Origin: Oscheius tipulae
Lineage: Eukaryota > Nematoda > Chromadorea > Rhabditida > Rhabditidae
Direction: 5' to 3'
DNA: 64,000 nucleotides
NCBI GenBank assembly: GCA_037178975.1
Contig: JASJZH010000002.1
Coordinates: 7,243,501-7,307,500, forward strand
Shown in pieces: positions 33,331 to 46,265 of this stretch. A model generated the notes under the pieces. That model was not told where the DNA came from and did not search any database. It saw nothing but the letters and a program-made list of their open reading frames with translations. A program made the translations under genes and the position numbers. Position 1 is the first letter of the stretch, and each line of letters starts with the position of its first letter.

Positions 33331-36300
33331 TCGTACATTTTAGCAAAACTACTTTTCACTTTTCTGTATTCTTTATATCTCCCAGAATTTTACCAATTTT
33401 CGTTTAAAAAAATACAGTTGAAGCTAACAAAATAGCAAAAGTTACGCCAAACTACAGCAACAGGCGTCGATTTTTGATAATTGGAAAGCGTATTCAAATT
33501 TGTTCCCTATTATACGCGACGTTTGTTGCGATGTTGAAAGACGGCTTGTCAAATTGTTCTCTCCGGCTCTTTTTATGTCATCGTGTACACAGAGAAAAGC
33601 GTCGAAGAGATTACGCGCTTCTCTTTTGGCCAAAGAAGAGGGCAGGATGGTGGGCGTGTTCGGCACCGAACGTGATGTTTCCGCTTTTTGGTGGATAGAG
33701 TACCAGAAGTTTTACTTTGTTAGCAATTTTAAGTTAAGAAACTGCACCTTTTAATTGAGTTCGATTCTCCCTAATCGCATTTTATCAGAACCCTAGCCAA
33801 CCGAGATATGCCCCCAGACTGATATGTTTCTTTTTCCTACGAAACGTGGAGCGTGCACCAAGAAGAGGGGATTACGGTATGCCGCGACGAAGCAGAGTCA
33901 ACAGCGTAGGCGAGCTAAGCGGATTCCCGACGGAAGCGCGAAACGGCAGAAGTCGGGCACTGTCAAATAGGTCGCGAGGTTCATTACGCAATTCGAATGC
34001 GGAACTTGTACCAGTTCAGTCCCGAAAAAGTCTAACACGATAGTTCCACTCTCCTCCCCTTTTGATTTGCCGACAGCTGCCGTCTCCTTCAAAAAGATTC
34101 CAATATGTCGTATTGAAAGAGACACAAACAGTCATCTCACTATACAGAAGCCCTGGTGGGGAAACCAGGAAAAAGAAAGATCAAGGAAGGTGCCTGCTGA
34201 ATTTTATTGTCAGGCTCTTCGCAAACAACAATGTTGCATTTTGAGCAAATAGACTGGGGAAGACGGGGTAACATCAAGGTGAGCTCGAAGCGTTTTAAGA
34301 TTCTCCTATAATATTTTTCAAAAATATTTTGCGTCTATTTTAAGTCGCGAAAAAGAACGAACAAATATTGGACTTAAATAAGACTGGTCTCATGGAAATG
34401 GACACAAAGTTGGCAACTGCGCGCAATAGTTTCTGCTGTCAGCGTTTGTCACATAGGTCGTGCCATCTTGTCACGATCTTTCAATGCATGTTCTGTCAGA
34501 TTGTTTCTGCCAAAAACTATTGCACGCGTAGTAAATTTTTGCTACGACCTAGATATAGACAGCTTGTATGGTAAAAGCGGAGAAAAAACAATTGCAGTCT
34601 CAAGCGCGTTATGAGTGAATCAAATTACCAAAACCTTTTTGCTAAAATCCCGAAGTTCTATACAAATGATACCATTGTTATTCCTCAATTGACACTGATC
34701 TCTCGATTCCCGTCAAGTTTCATAACAACCTGTCTCCGGTAGCAGCTCTCTTTCGGTCCTTTTTCTAAAGAAGGCATGCGCGACACCGACATGAGTAATA
34801 GCTCCCCCTTAGCCTGTGTCCCCGCGTTTTTCTTCTTATTACATGACTCAGGTAGAAAGGGCGGAGCTGAGCGACGAATAAAATAGAGGCTTGGTTGTTC
34901 CCCTCGTTGTCTTTCTCGACATGCCATCTCGCTCGGTACGCTTGTTCCCGAGAGAGCTCTAATCGGATTATACTTCTTCATCTTCATTTTTCAATTGTTT
35001 CCACAGTGTCTACTACTGAACGCTGTTCTGGTTCGGTTAGTCGCGCCTCAGCTACCACCATTGGAGCCTCATGGTCTGTGACAGCTATCGCTCTTTTTTT
35101 GAACATTTTTGACTGTCGAGGCAACTATTTGCACGCAGTGAAAAGTTGAAGTTTTCGGTTATTTCCTCGTTCATAGCCTGAGTCTTCTCTTCTGTACTGG
35201 GTCACCATTCAATGAGCTAAGCTCCCGTGCTCCCAGATAGCCCAAGGTTTTTATCGTTTAGTATTTTGAATAGAAAATAAGCCTAGAAGTAGTTGATTTT
35301 GTTTTTACAAAGACCCTATCATTGTTATTTCCTGTTAACTGAGCCTATTTGTTTTCGCTGCCAACGGTACTTAGCCTCCCCGGTGTCTGTTTTAGGCCTC
35401 CGGGCGTGGCCAATAGACCCTCTTTCGGACAGGTTTGGTCCTCAACGGTTCAATCGATGGCCTCGACCCTCTGCCGCAATTGGTAGTCTTACTTTTGTCG
35501 TTAACTTCCAGTCTGGGAGAGGAATCTCTCATCGTATTCACACCTCGTTTGCGCTCTTTGATTTCTCTCTCTCTCTCTCTGGGAAAAATGAAACACACAG
35601 CCCACGTTTACCGGTTTTGTTTGGGGGGTTGGGTGGGGCGCCAAGGGCAGCACACGCCCTTGGAAGATTTTTAGAGCGAGGAGAATCTCGAACGTCAAAC
35701 TTTTGATGGTGATCCATTTTACAGTAGTACCTGTCCAAATTAGTCATCAGGCCACACCCGGTGACTCACATTGACCTGTTCCCCGAAACGCCCACATTTC
35801 TTAGAAAGTGCTCAGTGATCGTCGTCTCTGCCGCCGGCACTGTGTCTAATCGTGCCGCTACCGTAAGCTGCTTGAGTCGTTTTTGTTTGAATTGCAAGCT
35901 CCCTAATCCGGGGGTGTCTCCTCTGCCCCTCCTCCTCAGCAACCATGCACAAACTGAACCTGCCGTGCTCTTGGTCTTTCCCTCCCTCCCTATACAACTA
36001 GCAGACATGATGACAACTGGTCTCTATTGTACCCCGTGGCATGCATTCAGCCCGCTCTCCGTACCAAAAAGAGCAGCCTGTCTAAACGGATATGGTTTCG
36101 AGACAGGTCAACCACGAACATTGCTAGACTTTTTGAGCCACTTGCCGTCATAATCATTTTACTCTTGACCTACTGTTCTCACTAGTGCAAACCCTTCCTC
36201 AAAGATTCCGTAGTTCCACTGATATTCCAGCGGTACGTACAGTTTTTCATCAAACCCCTATAATCGCATTTTGCTCCGCCTCTCTGCAAAAAATCCTGCT

Positions 36301-38458
36301 AGTGAATAATTTGTTCAACTTCTTTCTCTTTTCGCTCTACCAGTTCGCCACAACCTGTACTGTTTGCTAATTACCGTAGTTTCTCTCTGGATTACTGCTA
36401 GTGCTGGTAGCGACAGGGGGATAAGCTGACTGAACGTCGAGAGGCAGTTCAAGGTCAAGGACAAAAGAATCATCGAGTCATTAACTCTTGTCCGGAATAG
36501 GAAGAAGAGATTGTTTATTTGGAAGAGAGACACACCCTCACTCCCTCCCGCCCAATTGCAACACTGAGAATTCTCCTTCTGTGTTGACTCTGTGACAGCT
36601 TGACTCACCTTTTCACCACCACAGCTTGGCGCTCTCGCTGTGGGGAATATTTGCATGACAGGTTCCGAGTATGCCATTTCGGGGCTTCGATTTGCACGTT
36701 CACGCCACGGCTCGTGTTCACCTCAGCCTCCTGCGTTTTGTTTTCCTTTCTAGCATTACGTTTCTCGACTGATTACTTGTGGCAGTCACTTTTTAAGACC
36801 TTGACACTTTGGGGGGAAATTGGCGTCTATGCTGCAAGATCGGCAATGGAAACAAGTATGAACTGTTTTGGTTGAAAAGAACACTTATGAGAAAACATAT
36901 TATGTTGGTACATTCTTCATTTTTTGGCAAAATAGCCTGTTCAGCGAAACGGGCATGAAATGATTTGTTTGTACCAAGAAATTAGAAAATTTCGATTTAA
37001 TGAGATTTGGGACGTAGTGCCAGAACACAATTATGAGAGGAAATACTAAAAACACAAACTCTAGATTATTCACGGGGGCAGATTAGCTCAATAGTATTTA
37101 ATCACTTTTGCAACGACAAGCCGGACCAACAGAGAGGATTTAGCGCAGGGGACGTAACCGTGTCATTACTGAGACTTGCCGAGATTCTTCCTATTCAGAC
37201 TGCCTCAATCTCTTTTCGAAAGATTTGGTTGCCCTGTTCCATAAATCACTGCGCGAAATTACCCATTCGGACTGTACCATTCCGTCCGTCACATCGAGTG
37301 GTCATTTCCTCATCCTCTCTCTCTTTTGCATCCGTGTCCTCTCCACCGATTTCACCTTGCGGTCTCTGTCTCCGCTCGACCGGTAAATGAAAGACAAACA
37401 GCGCGTTTTTGCTTCGCATGTTCTGTGTGATAGGATAGGCGCCCGATCACAATCCCCTCCTCGTCCCGCTTGTCGAGCCTCTTTTTGACCATCACGTCGA
37501 CAACGACTAGCCTGTTCCATCCATTTTCACGACCTCGTTCACCGTATCTCCTGTCTAATTCGATGCGTTCCGGAATTCCATCTCGAGTCAGGGAACGAGT
37601 TGAAAACTGTTGGAAAACATTGGGTATTGATAGATATCCTTGATTTTCTGGTCTCCAGGAGAACGATAAAATCTCTTTTGTTTGTCGTTTTCTCGCGAAG
37701 AAACTTTCATTAATGGGAAACACGTCAACGCTACCTGGGTAGGCAAAAGAGGCTGAGATGCTTGTTTTCCCGAGCCTATCACCCCTCCTGTCCCCTCTCT
37801 GTAAACAGTAACCAGCTGCTGCTACTCCTAATCGTACTCTCCAATTGTCGTTTCCTAATTGAGACAAGTCTTCCCATCTGATTCACTTTCTGAAATTGAC
37901 CTTCACTGGTGTCCGGTGTTGTTTTACGCGGCGCGAAATGACCCGACCACACCCGCCGGGAATGACCAATCCAGATTTCTAGGAGTGAGAGGATCTAGTT
38001 TGTGAGTAATCAGTACAAAGTTTATATTAATAAACAATTTTTCCTGCCAGGGTTGAAAATTAAAATTTCTTAAATCACTAAATCAACAAGCTGACATGTA
38101 TCCCATAATACTTTGTCCCAATGTTACTTTCATTTTTAACCATCATCCTGAAGCAACAATTTCAGAAACAAAAACATTATTATATACGATTTAAATTGAA
38201 CATTATTTAACTTATTGTTAGTACAAATTTCTTTTAATATCGGTAATAAGCTTAAAAAAATGTGCACAAGTTATTTCAAAAGAATTATTTAAACCACAAA
38301 CATACTCCAAATTATCCTGCACTCTTTTTTTGTTTTTGATTGATCCCCGTTTTTCTCGACCTTGTCTCGTCCGTTCGTTCTCATTCATTTCATCTCTCCC
38401 TCTCTCTCCGCTCCTTCCAATCCCATAAGTCCAACCTTAATTTTCAGTGGTGGTTAAG
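33331..38458. other. 5.1-kb gene-free region upstream of the intermediate filament gene
   Basis: Many short open frames exist on both strands, but none has splice-linked partners or recognisable sequence. CT-rich runs (about 35.56-35.58, 37.31-37.33 and 38.38-38.41 kb) and AT-rich blocks near 38.0-38.3 kb are the only visible texture. The size suggests a large promoter/enhancer region for the filament gene, which in nematodes is expressed in several tissues. That is inference. Confidence 0.4.
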
Positions 38459-41400
38459 ATGTCGTCGAAGCAGGAGTCCTCCGACTATGAGATCCAGTAC
38501 CGCTCCACGATTCAGCCGCGTACTGCTGTCAGGAGCCAGTCGCGTCAGAGTGGAAACTACGTTTCCGGAGGCACCGGAACTGGAGGTGGCGGTAGGTTAC
38601 TCTAACCTTTGTTTTATTTTTTAGAACTGAGTCCCAGAGTCTTGTCAAATAGGAAAACGTAGTAGAATTTCTTTATGGTCTCTTTCTTGACGCCTTTCTT
38701 CTCATATTTGTCTTCCATCAAAATGGCGACGATAACTGCGCGCCAAAGGCTCCATAACACGGAGTTATTCGCCTCTGTTATCTCGCGTCCTCTAAACGGT
38801 TGGTTCTTTTGAAGAGTGGAATATATGTATGCCTGGCGGACTGCCAATTTTGGGCGGATGATCTGGCTCTGTCCGGACACAGTGTCTCTCTCTCGCCTCC
38901 CGCGCATCAATACAAACAACCGACCTGGCAGCCACTGTTACTCATTCAACTTCTCCTCTTTCACGCTTCGAAAAGTTTCAATTTTCGTCCCCCGTAACTG
39001 TCCGATGGCAGCTGCCACTCTCAAATTTCCGAGAAGCCTTCTTTTGGGCAGCGAAACCGTCCAGACCTGTTTAGTGTTGAGCGGAATTGAGAATCGAGAG
39101 AGAGACTGTTGACCGCCAATCAAAAATCGGACAGAAATATCCAAAAGACAATACAGTCTGAACTAATGTCTAGTCCGTTTTCAGCTCTCTCCCGCGGACA
39201 ATCCCATTAGTGTTAAGGTGTCCAAATCTGTTTCGCAGTCTACTTTTTCCACTGGGAGTCAGTCAATCTCTTCGCTAAATCTGTCCGCTCCCATTTCTAG
39301 ATGACTCAAAAAGACTTTGTTTACACCTCTCCACACCCACCACCAGCACCCCTCTCTCGCCTCCTTCTGCTTTCCCCAGTGTTCAATTCAGGTTCAAGTC
39401 CCCTGGGTGTGGCTAGTCGTTCTAATTGATTGTGATTGTCGATAGTGAGCGACGACGACGCCCTCTGTGGGGATAGGCCTTGACGGGAGCGGGAGGGGCA
39501 ACACATCGTCCAACTGTGCGACCGCAATCGGGCATACTACTCCTCTGTATACATATTCTCTTTTTCCCTTTTTCTGGATCTAATTTGACCCACTACAAAG
39601 ATGTCTACTGGAGGAGGTTTGTTTTATCCCATTTGGTACATTTTCCAATCTCAGTCCTTTTTTATAAGTCTCACCCGTACCATCTAAACAAGCCTAAGTA
39701 GGGTGATCCAGGCCAACTGAAGAGAATCTTCCGCAGATGGCTCGCATTGTTATTAAGTTTTGCTAGCAAGAGTTATTTGAACCCAGGAACACCCTGTGGA
39801 TTGTTTGCTAAGAAGAATCTTCCTCACGGATGTGACAAACAAACTGCGGGAAATCCTTGGATTAGATGCTCTAAACAGAGACACGACCCTGGGGTTGACT
39901 AGAAAACTCTCATATGGCTCTCTAAATAGACAATAACTGATTCAACCCATCTGACTGATAACTGTTCCAAGATAAGCATTCCGCCGCCGGCAATGCTCTA
40001 CGTGCACACGGGCCGCTATGGTTCCCGACCTCCGCAGCCGGGTGGTCTCAATGGCTCTCGCTTACCCCCATTTCCGGATCATATCGGTGGATTTACTCGA
40101 TTCGCTACATTTTCTGCCTCTACATCCAGCACTATGACTTTTAACACATCGTATCCGTTGAAGAAGGAGGAACCGTACGTGACCTCCCCGACTTCGACTC
40201 CTGCGGAATCCGTGGTAGGCCGAGCCGACTCCCCTTCTTCTATTTTCAAAATTGAAAGTGTTGTTCAAACGCCAAACTTACTTTCTCCGGTTGATCATCT
40301 ATTAATTAGCGATGATGATGCTACTCCGAGAGGTCCCACTCCGGTCGAGGAGGTGGTAGCCAGAGAATTTGAGCAGTATGGAGAGTTGGAAGACTTGATC
40401 TCAGATCTGGACGTCTCTTTTCGTTTGGCAAAGGAATATGAAAAACTTGAGAAGGTGGATGATCTACTGAGTCCAACAAGAAAGTGCAGCTCAAGCCTAG
40501 ATCTTTCCGGACAAAAACACGAGTACCTCTCGAGAGCTGGCGCGCCGCCTGAGCAGCTAATCGGTTCGACAGATCGTTCCGCCTTTTCGTTCTATCCAAC
40601 AGCTTCGACTGAATCTTTTCATTCTGTCTACGCCACACCGTACACCTCAGCCCACACTATCTACTATTCGGCTGAGGACTATCTAGACCGCTTGACCCCG
40701 GTAAACATGGACAAAGACGAGGACATCAAGACGACCAGTCGGGTGATAACTGAGACTGTTAGTATGGTCACAAGTGGAATTATTTCTCCACCACCCGGTA
40801 GGGCAGAATCACCGAATGAGTCAATTTCTTTCGCCGATGACCACGCAACCTACCGGTCAGGCTCGGAAGATGAAGAGCTGCAACAGTTTAGTCGGAGTGA
40901 TGCCGTCAGAAGATCTATTCTTCCCGGTCAGAGGAAGAGGCCTAGTTTAATTGGAAGTGAAGAAGATGAGCGAAGACGGTCACCAACAATCGTGAGCACT
41001 CCAAGAAGATCACCGGAAGACTTCCCCAAAGTCCGGGTTCAGACTCTTCCCAAAGAGACAAGAGAGTTTCCTAAAGTCAGTGTACCGGAAAGTCCTGTAC
41101 GCTCCCTGACACCAGAAGAAGCGCCTAGTATACAAGACAAGTCAGAGTCTGTGTTGACACTCTCATCAGAATACAATACAACTGTCACCGACTCCCATTA
41201 CAAGACACCTCCGTCGGAGATTCATCTGGAGGAGAGTGTGGACGAGGTGGACTACTCTTATGCACGGAATCCGACAGTTGAAGTCCTGGAAAAAGTTGCA
41301 GAAGTCGCTGAGAAGAAGGAAAATACCAAAAAGTTTTCGTATTACGACGTGCCGCCCTCAGAAAGTTTTGATATTCCGGAGCTTCCGCCAGCTAATCAGA

Positions 41401-44400
41401 AAAAGAGAAAATCAGAGGAACGAAACGAACATTTCTACTATGCTCCTAGCTCCAGCTACATAGTTGAAGAAACAACAACTACCGAGAGAATAGAAGAAAC
41501 GACGGAAGAGACCATATCCGAGACCAATAGCTACCGTAGAAGTCCCTTATTCAATAGATATTCTATTCCAATATTCAGGAGAGAGCCATATGGGGGTGAA
41601 TATTAATTTAAGATTGCAAACCAGATCATTTAGAAACCATAAATAACAAAATTTTAGGTCGCGTTCTGAAGATGGTGACGGAGATGGGGTCCGCTACCAT
41701 TGGCGGAATCTCGCCTGCTCTGTCCGCCAACGCAGCCAAGAGCTTCCTGGAGGCCACTGACAAGGAAAAGAAGGAGCTTCAGGTAAACTTACGACCTATC
41801 TAAGCCTTCAAACTTTTCCCGCGCTTGTTTGAGTCCTGCCCCGAACTTACAATACCCGGCACGAATTTCATCTATGTCTGCAGCTTTTTTTGGGGCTAAA
41901 CTCTGTTAATACTTTTTCCTTTATACTCTAAACAATTCAGTTAAATTGACTACTCTAAATGTTCTTTATTTATTTCACTTCTAAAAGTCACATTTTATTT
42001 TCGTCTTAAAAAGGGGTCTAATTACTTTAAACAATTCGATTAAATTGATATTTCCAGGGACTGAACGACCGTTTGGGTAACTACATCGACCGTGTGAAGA
42101 GACTCGAAGAGCAGAACCGCAAGCTCGTTGCTGATTTGGATGAGCTCCGTGGCAAATGGGGAAAGGACACTTCTGAGATCAAGGTACAGTTTTTATGATA
42201 GCCTTGAATTTAAAAAAATTCAGATCAAATACTCCGAGTCTCTATCGACCGCCAGAAAAGACATTGACGATTCCGCTCGCAGAAAGGCCGAGATTGACGT
42301 CAAGGCTGCTCGTCTCCGCGACGATCTTGCCGAATACCGCAGTCGGTAAGCATTTTATTACTTTTTAACTTATCGTCCTATTAAAAGTTCTGCAAAACAA
42401 GCCGGACGTTAATTCCCAGCCTTTGTTGACTTAGCTCTCAAAGACGTGCCAATTTACTTGCCCGACAGTGATTTATTGATTTCCGAGGCAAACAGATGGA
42501 AAATTGAGGAAGGTAATATTGACATTCGAATTTTATGATGTCCTCAGTCTTCCTCATATGGTCCCAATACTGAATCTAGTCGATATTTGCCTCTCACTAC
42601 AGCGAACCCTTCTTATCCTTTCCGAAAGGTTTGACCTTGTCCTGTTCTCAATCACTGCATCAATCTTTTTTTTTCTGATAGGAAATCTTTCTCGACAGAC
42701 AGAGAGGAATAACAGAACAGTCCGGATGGCAAATATTGCCCCTCTGGATTAGGTGCTGGCGCAGGCGGCAGCAGTCGAATTCCGACGCCTCAAATTACGA
42801 GCCGGTCTTTTTTCTTGCGTCTTTAAGCAGGCGAGACAATAAGTGTGTACGGGAAAAGAAGCGGGTAGGCAGAAATATGCATTGATAAGAGAGGGACTGG
42901 ACTGACCATACACATTTTTAAGATATTTGCATGATTGCGTCAAACGTTTGAGTTAAAAATCTTATAATAGAGATAATGCTTAGATTTTATACCTTTAGGA
43001 GTAGTGGCCCCGCCACATAGTTTTTGACATTAATTAATGTATTAAGCATACATTGCACGTTATTAATCACAACTTTTTCAGCTACGAGGATGTCCAGCAC
43101 CGCCGTGAAGCCGACCGTGAGAAGATCTCCCAGTGGACCAACGCCATCGCCGATGCCCAGAGTGAGCTCGAGATGCTGCGTGCCCGCTGGAAGCAGCTGA
43201 CCGACGAGGAGAAGCGTCTCAACACCGACAACGCCCGTATCTGGGAGGAGCTTCAGAAGGCCCGCAACGATCTCGACGAGGAGACCATCGGCCGCATTGA
43301 CTTCCAAAATCAGGTCCAGACCTTGATGGAGGAGCTCGAGTTCCTTCGTCGTGTCCACGAGCAGGAGGTCAAGGAACTCCAGGCTCTCTTGGCACAGGCT
43401 CCGGCTGATACTCGCGAGTTCTTCAAGAACGAGCTGGCTTTGGCTATCAGAGACATCAAGGACGAGTACGACTACATCGCCAAGCAGGGCAAGCAGGACA
43501 TGGAGAGCTGGTATAAGCTCAAGGTCAGCGAGGTCCAGGGATCCGCTAACCGTGCCGCCATGGAGAGCAACTACCAACGCGAGGAGGTTAAGAGAATGAG
43601 AGACAACATTGGAGATCTTCGTGGCAAACTCGGTGATCTGGAGAACAAGAATGCTCTGTTGGAGAAGGAAGTCCAAAACCTGAACTACCAACTCAACGAC
43701 GACCAGAGACAGTACGAGCTGGCCCTCAACGACCGCGATGCCACTCTCCGTCGCATGCGCGAAGAGTGCCAGACCCTCGTGGCCGAACTCCAAGGCCTCT
43801 TGGATACCAAACAGATGCTCGACGCCGAGATTGCCATCTACAGAAAGATGCTCGAGGGAGAGGAGAGCCGTGTCGGACTCCGCCAGATGGTCGAGCAGGT
43901 CGTCAAGACTCACAGTCTCCAGCAGCAGGAGGATACCGACAGCACTCGCTCTGTTCGTGGAGAGGTCAGCACCAAGACTACCTTCCAGCGCTCCGCCAAG
44001 GGAAATGTCACCATCGCTGAATGTGATCCCAATGGCAAATTCATCACTCTGGAGAATACTCACAGAACCAAGGTAGGGGACTTTTTGGCTTTCATGGGTG
44101 TGGTTTGAATGATCTCGAGTTGCAGCGGGAAACATAGATAAGATAAAAGATTGCACCAGGCGTAAGTGTTTCCTATTGCAATAATAACAGAAATTTGGTC
44201 TATACCTCTATCCGACACAGGCACAGGCAGTGAAAAAGTGACAGTATGTATTAATGACCAACGATTTCAGGAGGAGCCTCTTGGTGAATACAAGCTGAAG
44301 AGAAAGTTGGACGGCAACCGCCGAGAGATTGTCTATACCATCCCGGCCAACGTGGTCCTGAAGCCTGGCAAGACGATGAAGATCTACGCCAGAGACCAGG

Positions 44401-44612
44401 GAGGAGTCCACAACCCTCCTGACAGTCTCGTTTTCGACGGAGAGAACACCTGGGGAATTGGAGCCAACGTCGTCACTTCTTTGATCAATAAGGAGGGAGA
44501 TGTGAGTTGATAGAGATAGTGACAGTGACAAGTGACAGTGACACTGAGAGTGACTCATATTTTTCAGGAACGTGCCACGCACACGCAGAAGACTATTCAA
44601 ACCGGACAATAA
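38459..44612 (+). CDS. ifb-1: Cytoplasmic intermediate filament protein, lamin-tailed (IFB-1-like)
   Basis: Short-head form: 38459..38591, 41658..41782, 42058..42183, 42224..42345, 43082..44072, 44271..44501 and 44568..44612 (590 residues). The head is [16 protein letters not shown] with Gly-rich end. Coil 1A begins near [20 protein letters not shown]. The rod is long, with a lamin-length coil 1B as in invertebrate filaments, and closes with the consensus [13 protein letters not shown]. The tail is a lamin-type Ig fold ([13 protein letters not shown], then [16 protein letters not shown]). It ends [14 protein letters not shown]. Such proteins form filaments, for example at epidermal attachment structures. 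No CaaX or nuclear signal is seen, so it is cytoplasmic. AATAAA lies at 44898. The symbol is by resemblance to the nematode B-type filament and needs a database check. Confidence 0.92.
39993..41595 (+). CDS. Alternative giant head exon of the intermediate filament gene
   Basis: An uninterrupted frame of 534 codons plus one base lies inside intron 1 and ends at GGG G followed by a GTGAAT donor at 41596. The short-head exon also ends GG G in phase 1, so this exon would splice in frame to the same acceptor at 41658. That would give a filament protein of about 1,080 residues. Unspliced, it stops only four codons after the donor. The sequence is Ser/Thr/Pro/Glu-rich and probably disordered, with many SP and TP sites ([22 protein letters not shown]) and tyrosine-rich patches. 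It has no known domain. Whether the ATG at 39993 is the real start is uncertain. It could instead be a separate nested gene. Confidence 0.6.
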
Positions 44613-44897
44613 GCCCACCCGTATCCCCCAATTGTTCTCAACTTCGCGTAGTTTTTATTAAAAGCCGTGTATATCCCCCAGTACTACCGCAGACATAGTC
44701 CTTCGTCAGCCTTAATCCACGAGCACTGCCCCTCTTTGAATACTGTCTGGCTCAGTTCTTTAAAAGCTCCAAGCAAGGCTCAGCTTTGCGAAAAATATAG
44801 CTACTTTCTCCTCTACTTTTGGAAAAATTCCCTTCTGCCGGCTCTCTCTCTCTCTTCACTTGACATTTTGTGTATGTGTTTGACAAATTTGGAGACT

Positions 44898-44903
44898 AAT
44901 AAA
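44898..44903 (+). terminator. Polyadenylation signal AATAAA of the filament gene
   Basis: AATAAA about 285 bases after the stop on the coding strand, before the foldback element begins. Confidence 0.5.
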
Positions 44904-45016
44904 TCTTTATACGGAACTGATAGTTTCACAAACTGTTTCAGCTTAGAGCGAGTGCCAATCGGGGCAAAAATAATCCTTTCTAAAATAGCTATCTTTCGGG
45001 ACCTACCTGGCCACCT

Positions 45017-45834
45017 AGGAAGGTAGAGAAAATCCACCCCATGACATTAACTTGTTGCGCAGTACTGGAAAGACGTTGATGCATAGAGCGTCGGCTAGTC
45101 TGGGAGTTGGCACGGAAAAAACAACGGGTATGGAGAGACAAGAGTCGTGACCACAATATAGAGCCAAGAAGAAGAACTGATAAGCGACGGAAGAAGGAAA
45201 GTACATGGTTAAAGACTACTCTATCTTCCAAACGTCTAGTTAGCAGAGATACAGTAAGACAGAGAGACAGAGATACAGAGGGGTAGAGAGGCGGAGACGC
45301 GAGACACAAAGACAAAGACACTAACATGATAGTGCCCAGCTGTAGAAGTTGTTCCAGCTTTCAATTCATAGCTCCATTCTCGGTGTTGTGCACTGCAGTC
45401 TTTCAGTTGATTTCCAGCACACTCGAAATCCAATGAAGCTATCTTTCTTCACGGCTGGATCCTGGAAAAAGTTTTAGCTTGGCAACCGATGATCGAATGG
45501 CGGGGAAAGCCATCGTAGATAAGTAATTATTATGGAACAGGGCTAGATGTGGGTACAATTTTCGGTGAACAGCAACATTCAAACGAGAGCCCTATTAGTT
45601 TGTTTGAACTCGGAAGTTTGAGTAGTCTTTAACCATGTACTTTCCTTCTTCCGTCGCTTATCAGTTCTTTTTCTTCTTGACTACATATTGGGATCACGAC
45701 TCTTGTCCCTCCATACCTGTTTTTTTTCAGTGCCAACTCCCAGACTCTATGCTTCAACGTCTTTCCAGTACCGCGCAACAAGTTAATGTCATGGGGCGGA
45801 TTTTCTCTACCTCCCCAGATGGTCAACTAGGTTT
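45017..45834. mobile_element. Foldback element with inverted arms of about 205 bp
   Basis: Bases 45017-45228 and the complement of 45620-45834 are about 90 percent alike by eye with a few small indels. Both arms read the same translated shadow beginning MYFPSSVAYQFFF on opposite strands, which shows the inversion directly. About 390 bases lie between, including a GACAGAGA tract at 45254-45320. No transposase frame is present, so a non-autonomous MITE or foldback element is the simplest reading. I could not find a clear target-site duplication. Confidence 0.75.
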
Positions 45835-45889
45835 CAGAAGCGAGCCAGATTTCATGTACTTATCTTTCTATAGAAAGAGTAGTTACTCT

Positions 45890-46110
45890 CCGATTGGCAG
45901 TCGCCAGCTTCTCTTCCATACTGTGTAACGAAGTAAAGTCAATGGTGCGGAGTTTCTCCACCTCTCCGGATAACCAAAAGTCAAAAGATTCCATTCATTC
46001 TGGTCAGGATTCCGGGTTTTGCCCATCTGAAAAATACAATGTCAACTGCTGATGTGGGAGTGGAACCAAGCTTGCCTCTACAGCACTGCGCAACAAGGCG
46101 AAGTCATTGT
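45890..46110. repeat. Degenerate partial copies of the foldback arm
   Basis: Around 45912-45975 and 46066-46105 the words CTGTGTAACGAAGTAAAGTC and CTGCGCAACAAGGCGAAGTC echo the arm word CCGCGCAACAAGTTAATGTC and its flanks, in direct orientation with the right arm. They look like older, partial copies. Confidence 0.5.
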
Positions 46111-46265
46111 CACGGTATAGTCAAATTTAAGCTATTGCAGTCAGAATTCCCGGTGTTTCCCCACTTGTAGAGATACAGTGATTATTCTCGAATATTATGG
46201 GACAAAACCAACTTTAATCAAGAAAATCAACAACCAAACTACGGATTACTCTACAAACCACTCCT

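Noticed and set aside
33721-33810. GAGTTCGATTCTC, similar to a tRNA T-arm
   Set aside because: No D-arm, anticodon stem or acceptor pairing could be built around it.
42987-44156. 389-codon minus-strand frame opposite the filament rod exon
   Set aside because: It is an antisense shadow of the heptad-rich rod sequence (leucine-rich translation), and the plus-strand coiled coil is unambiguous.
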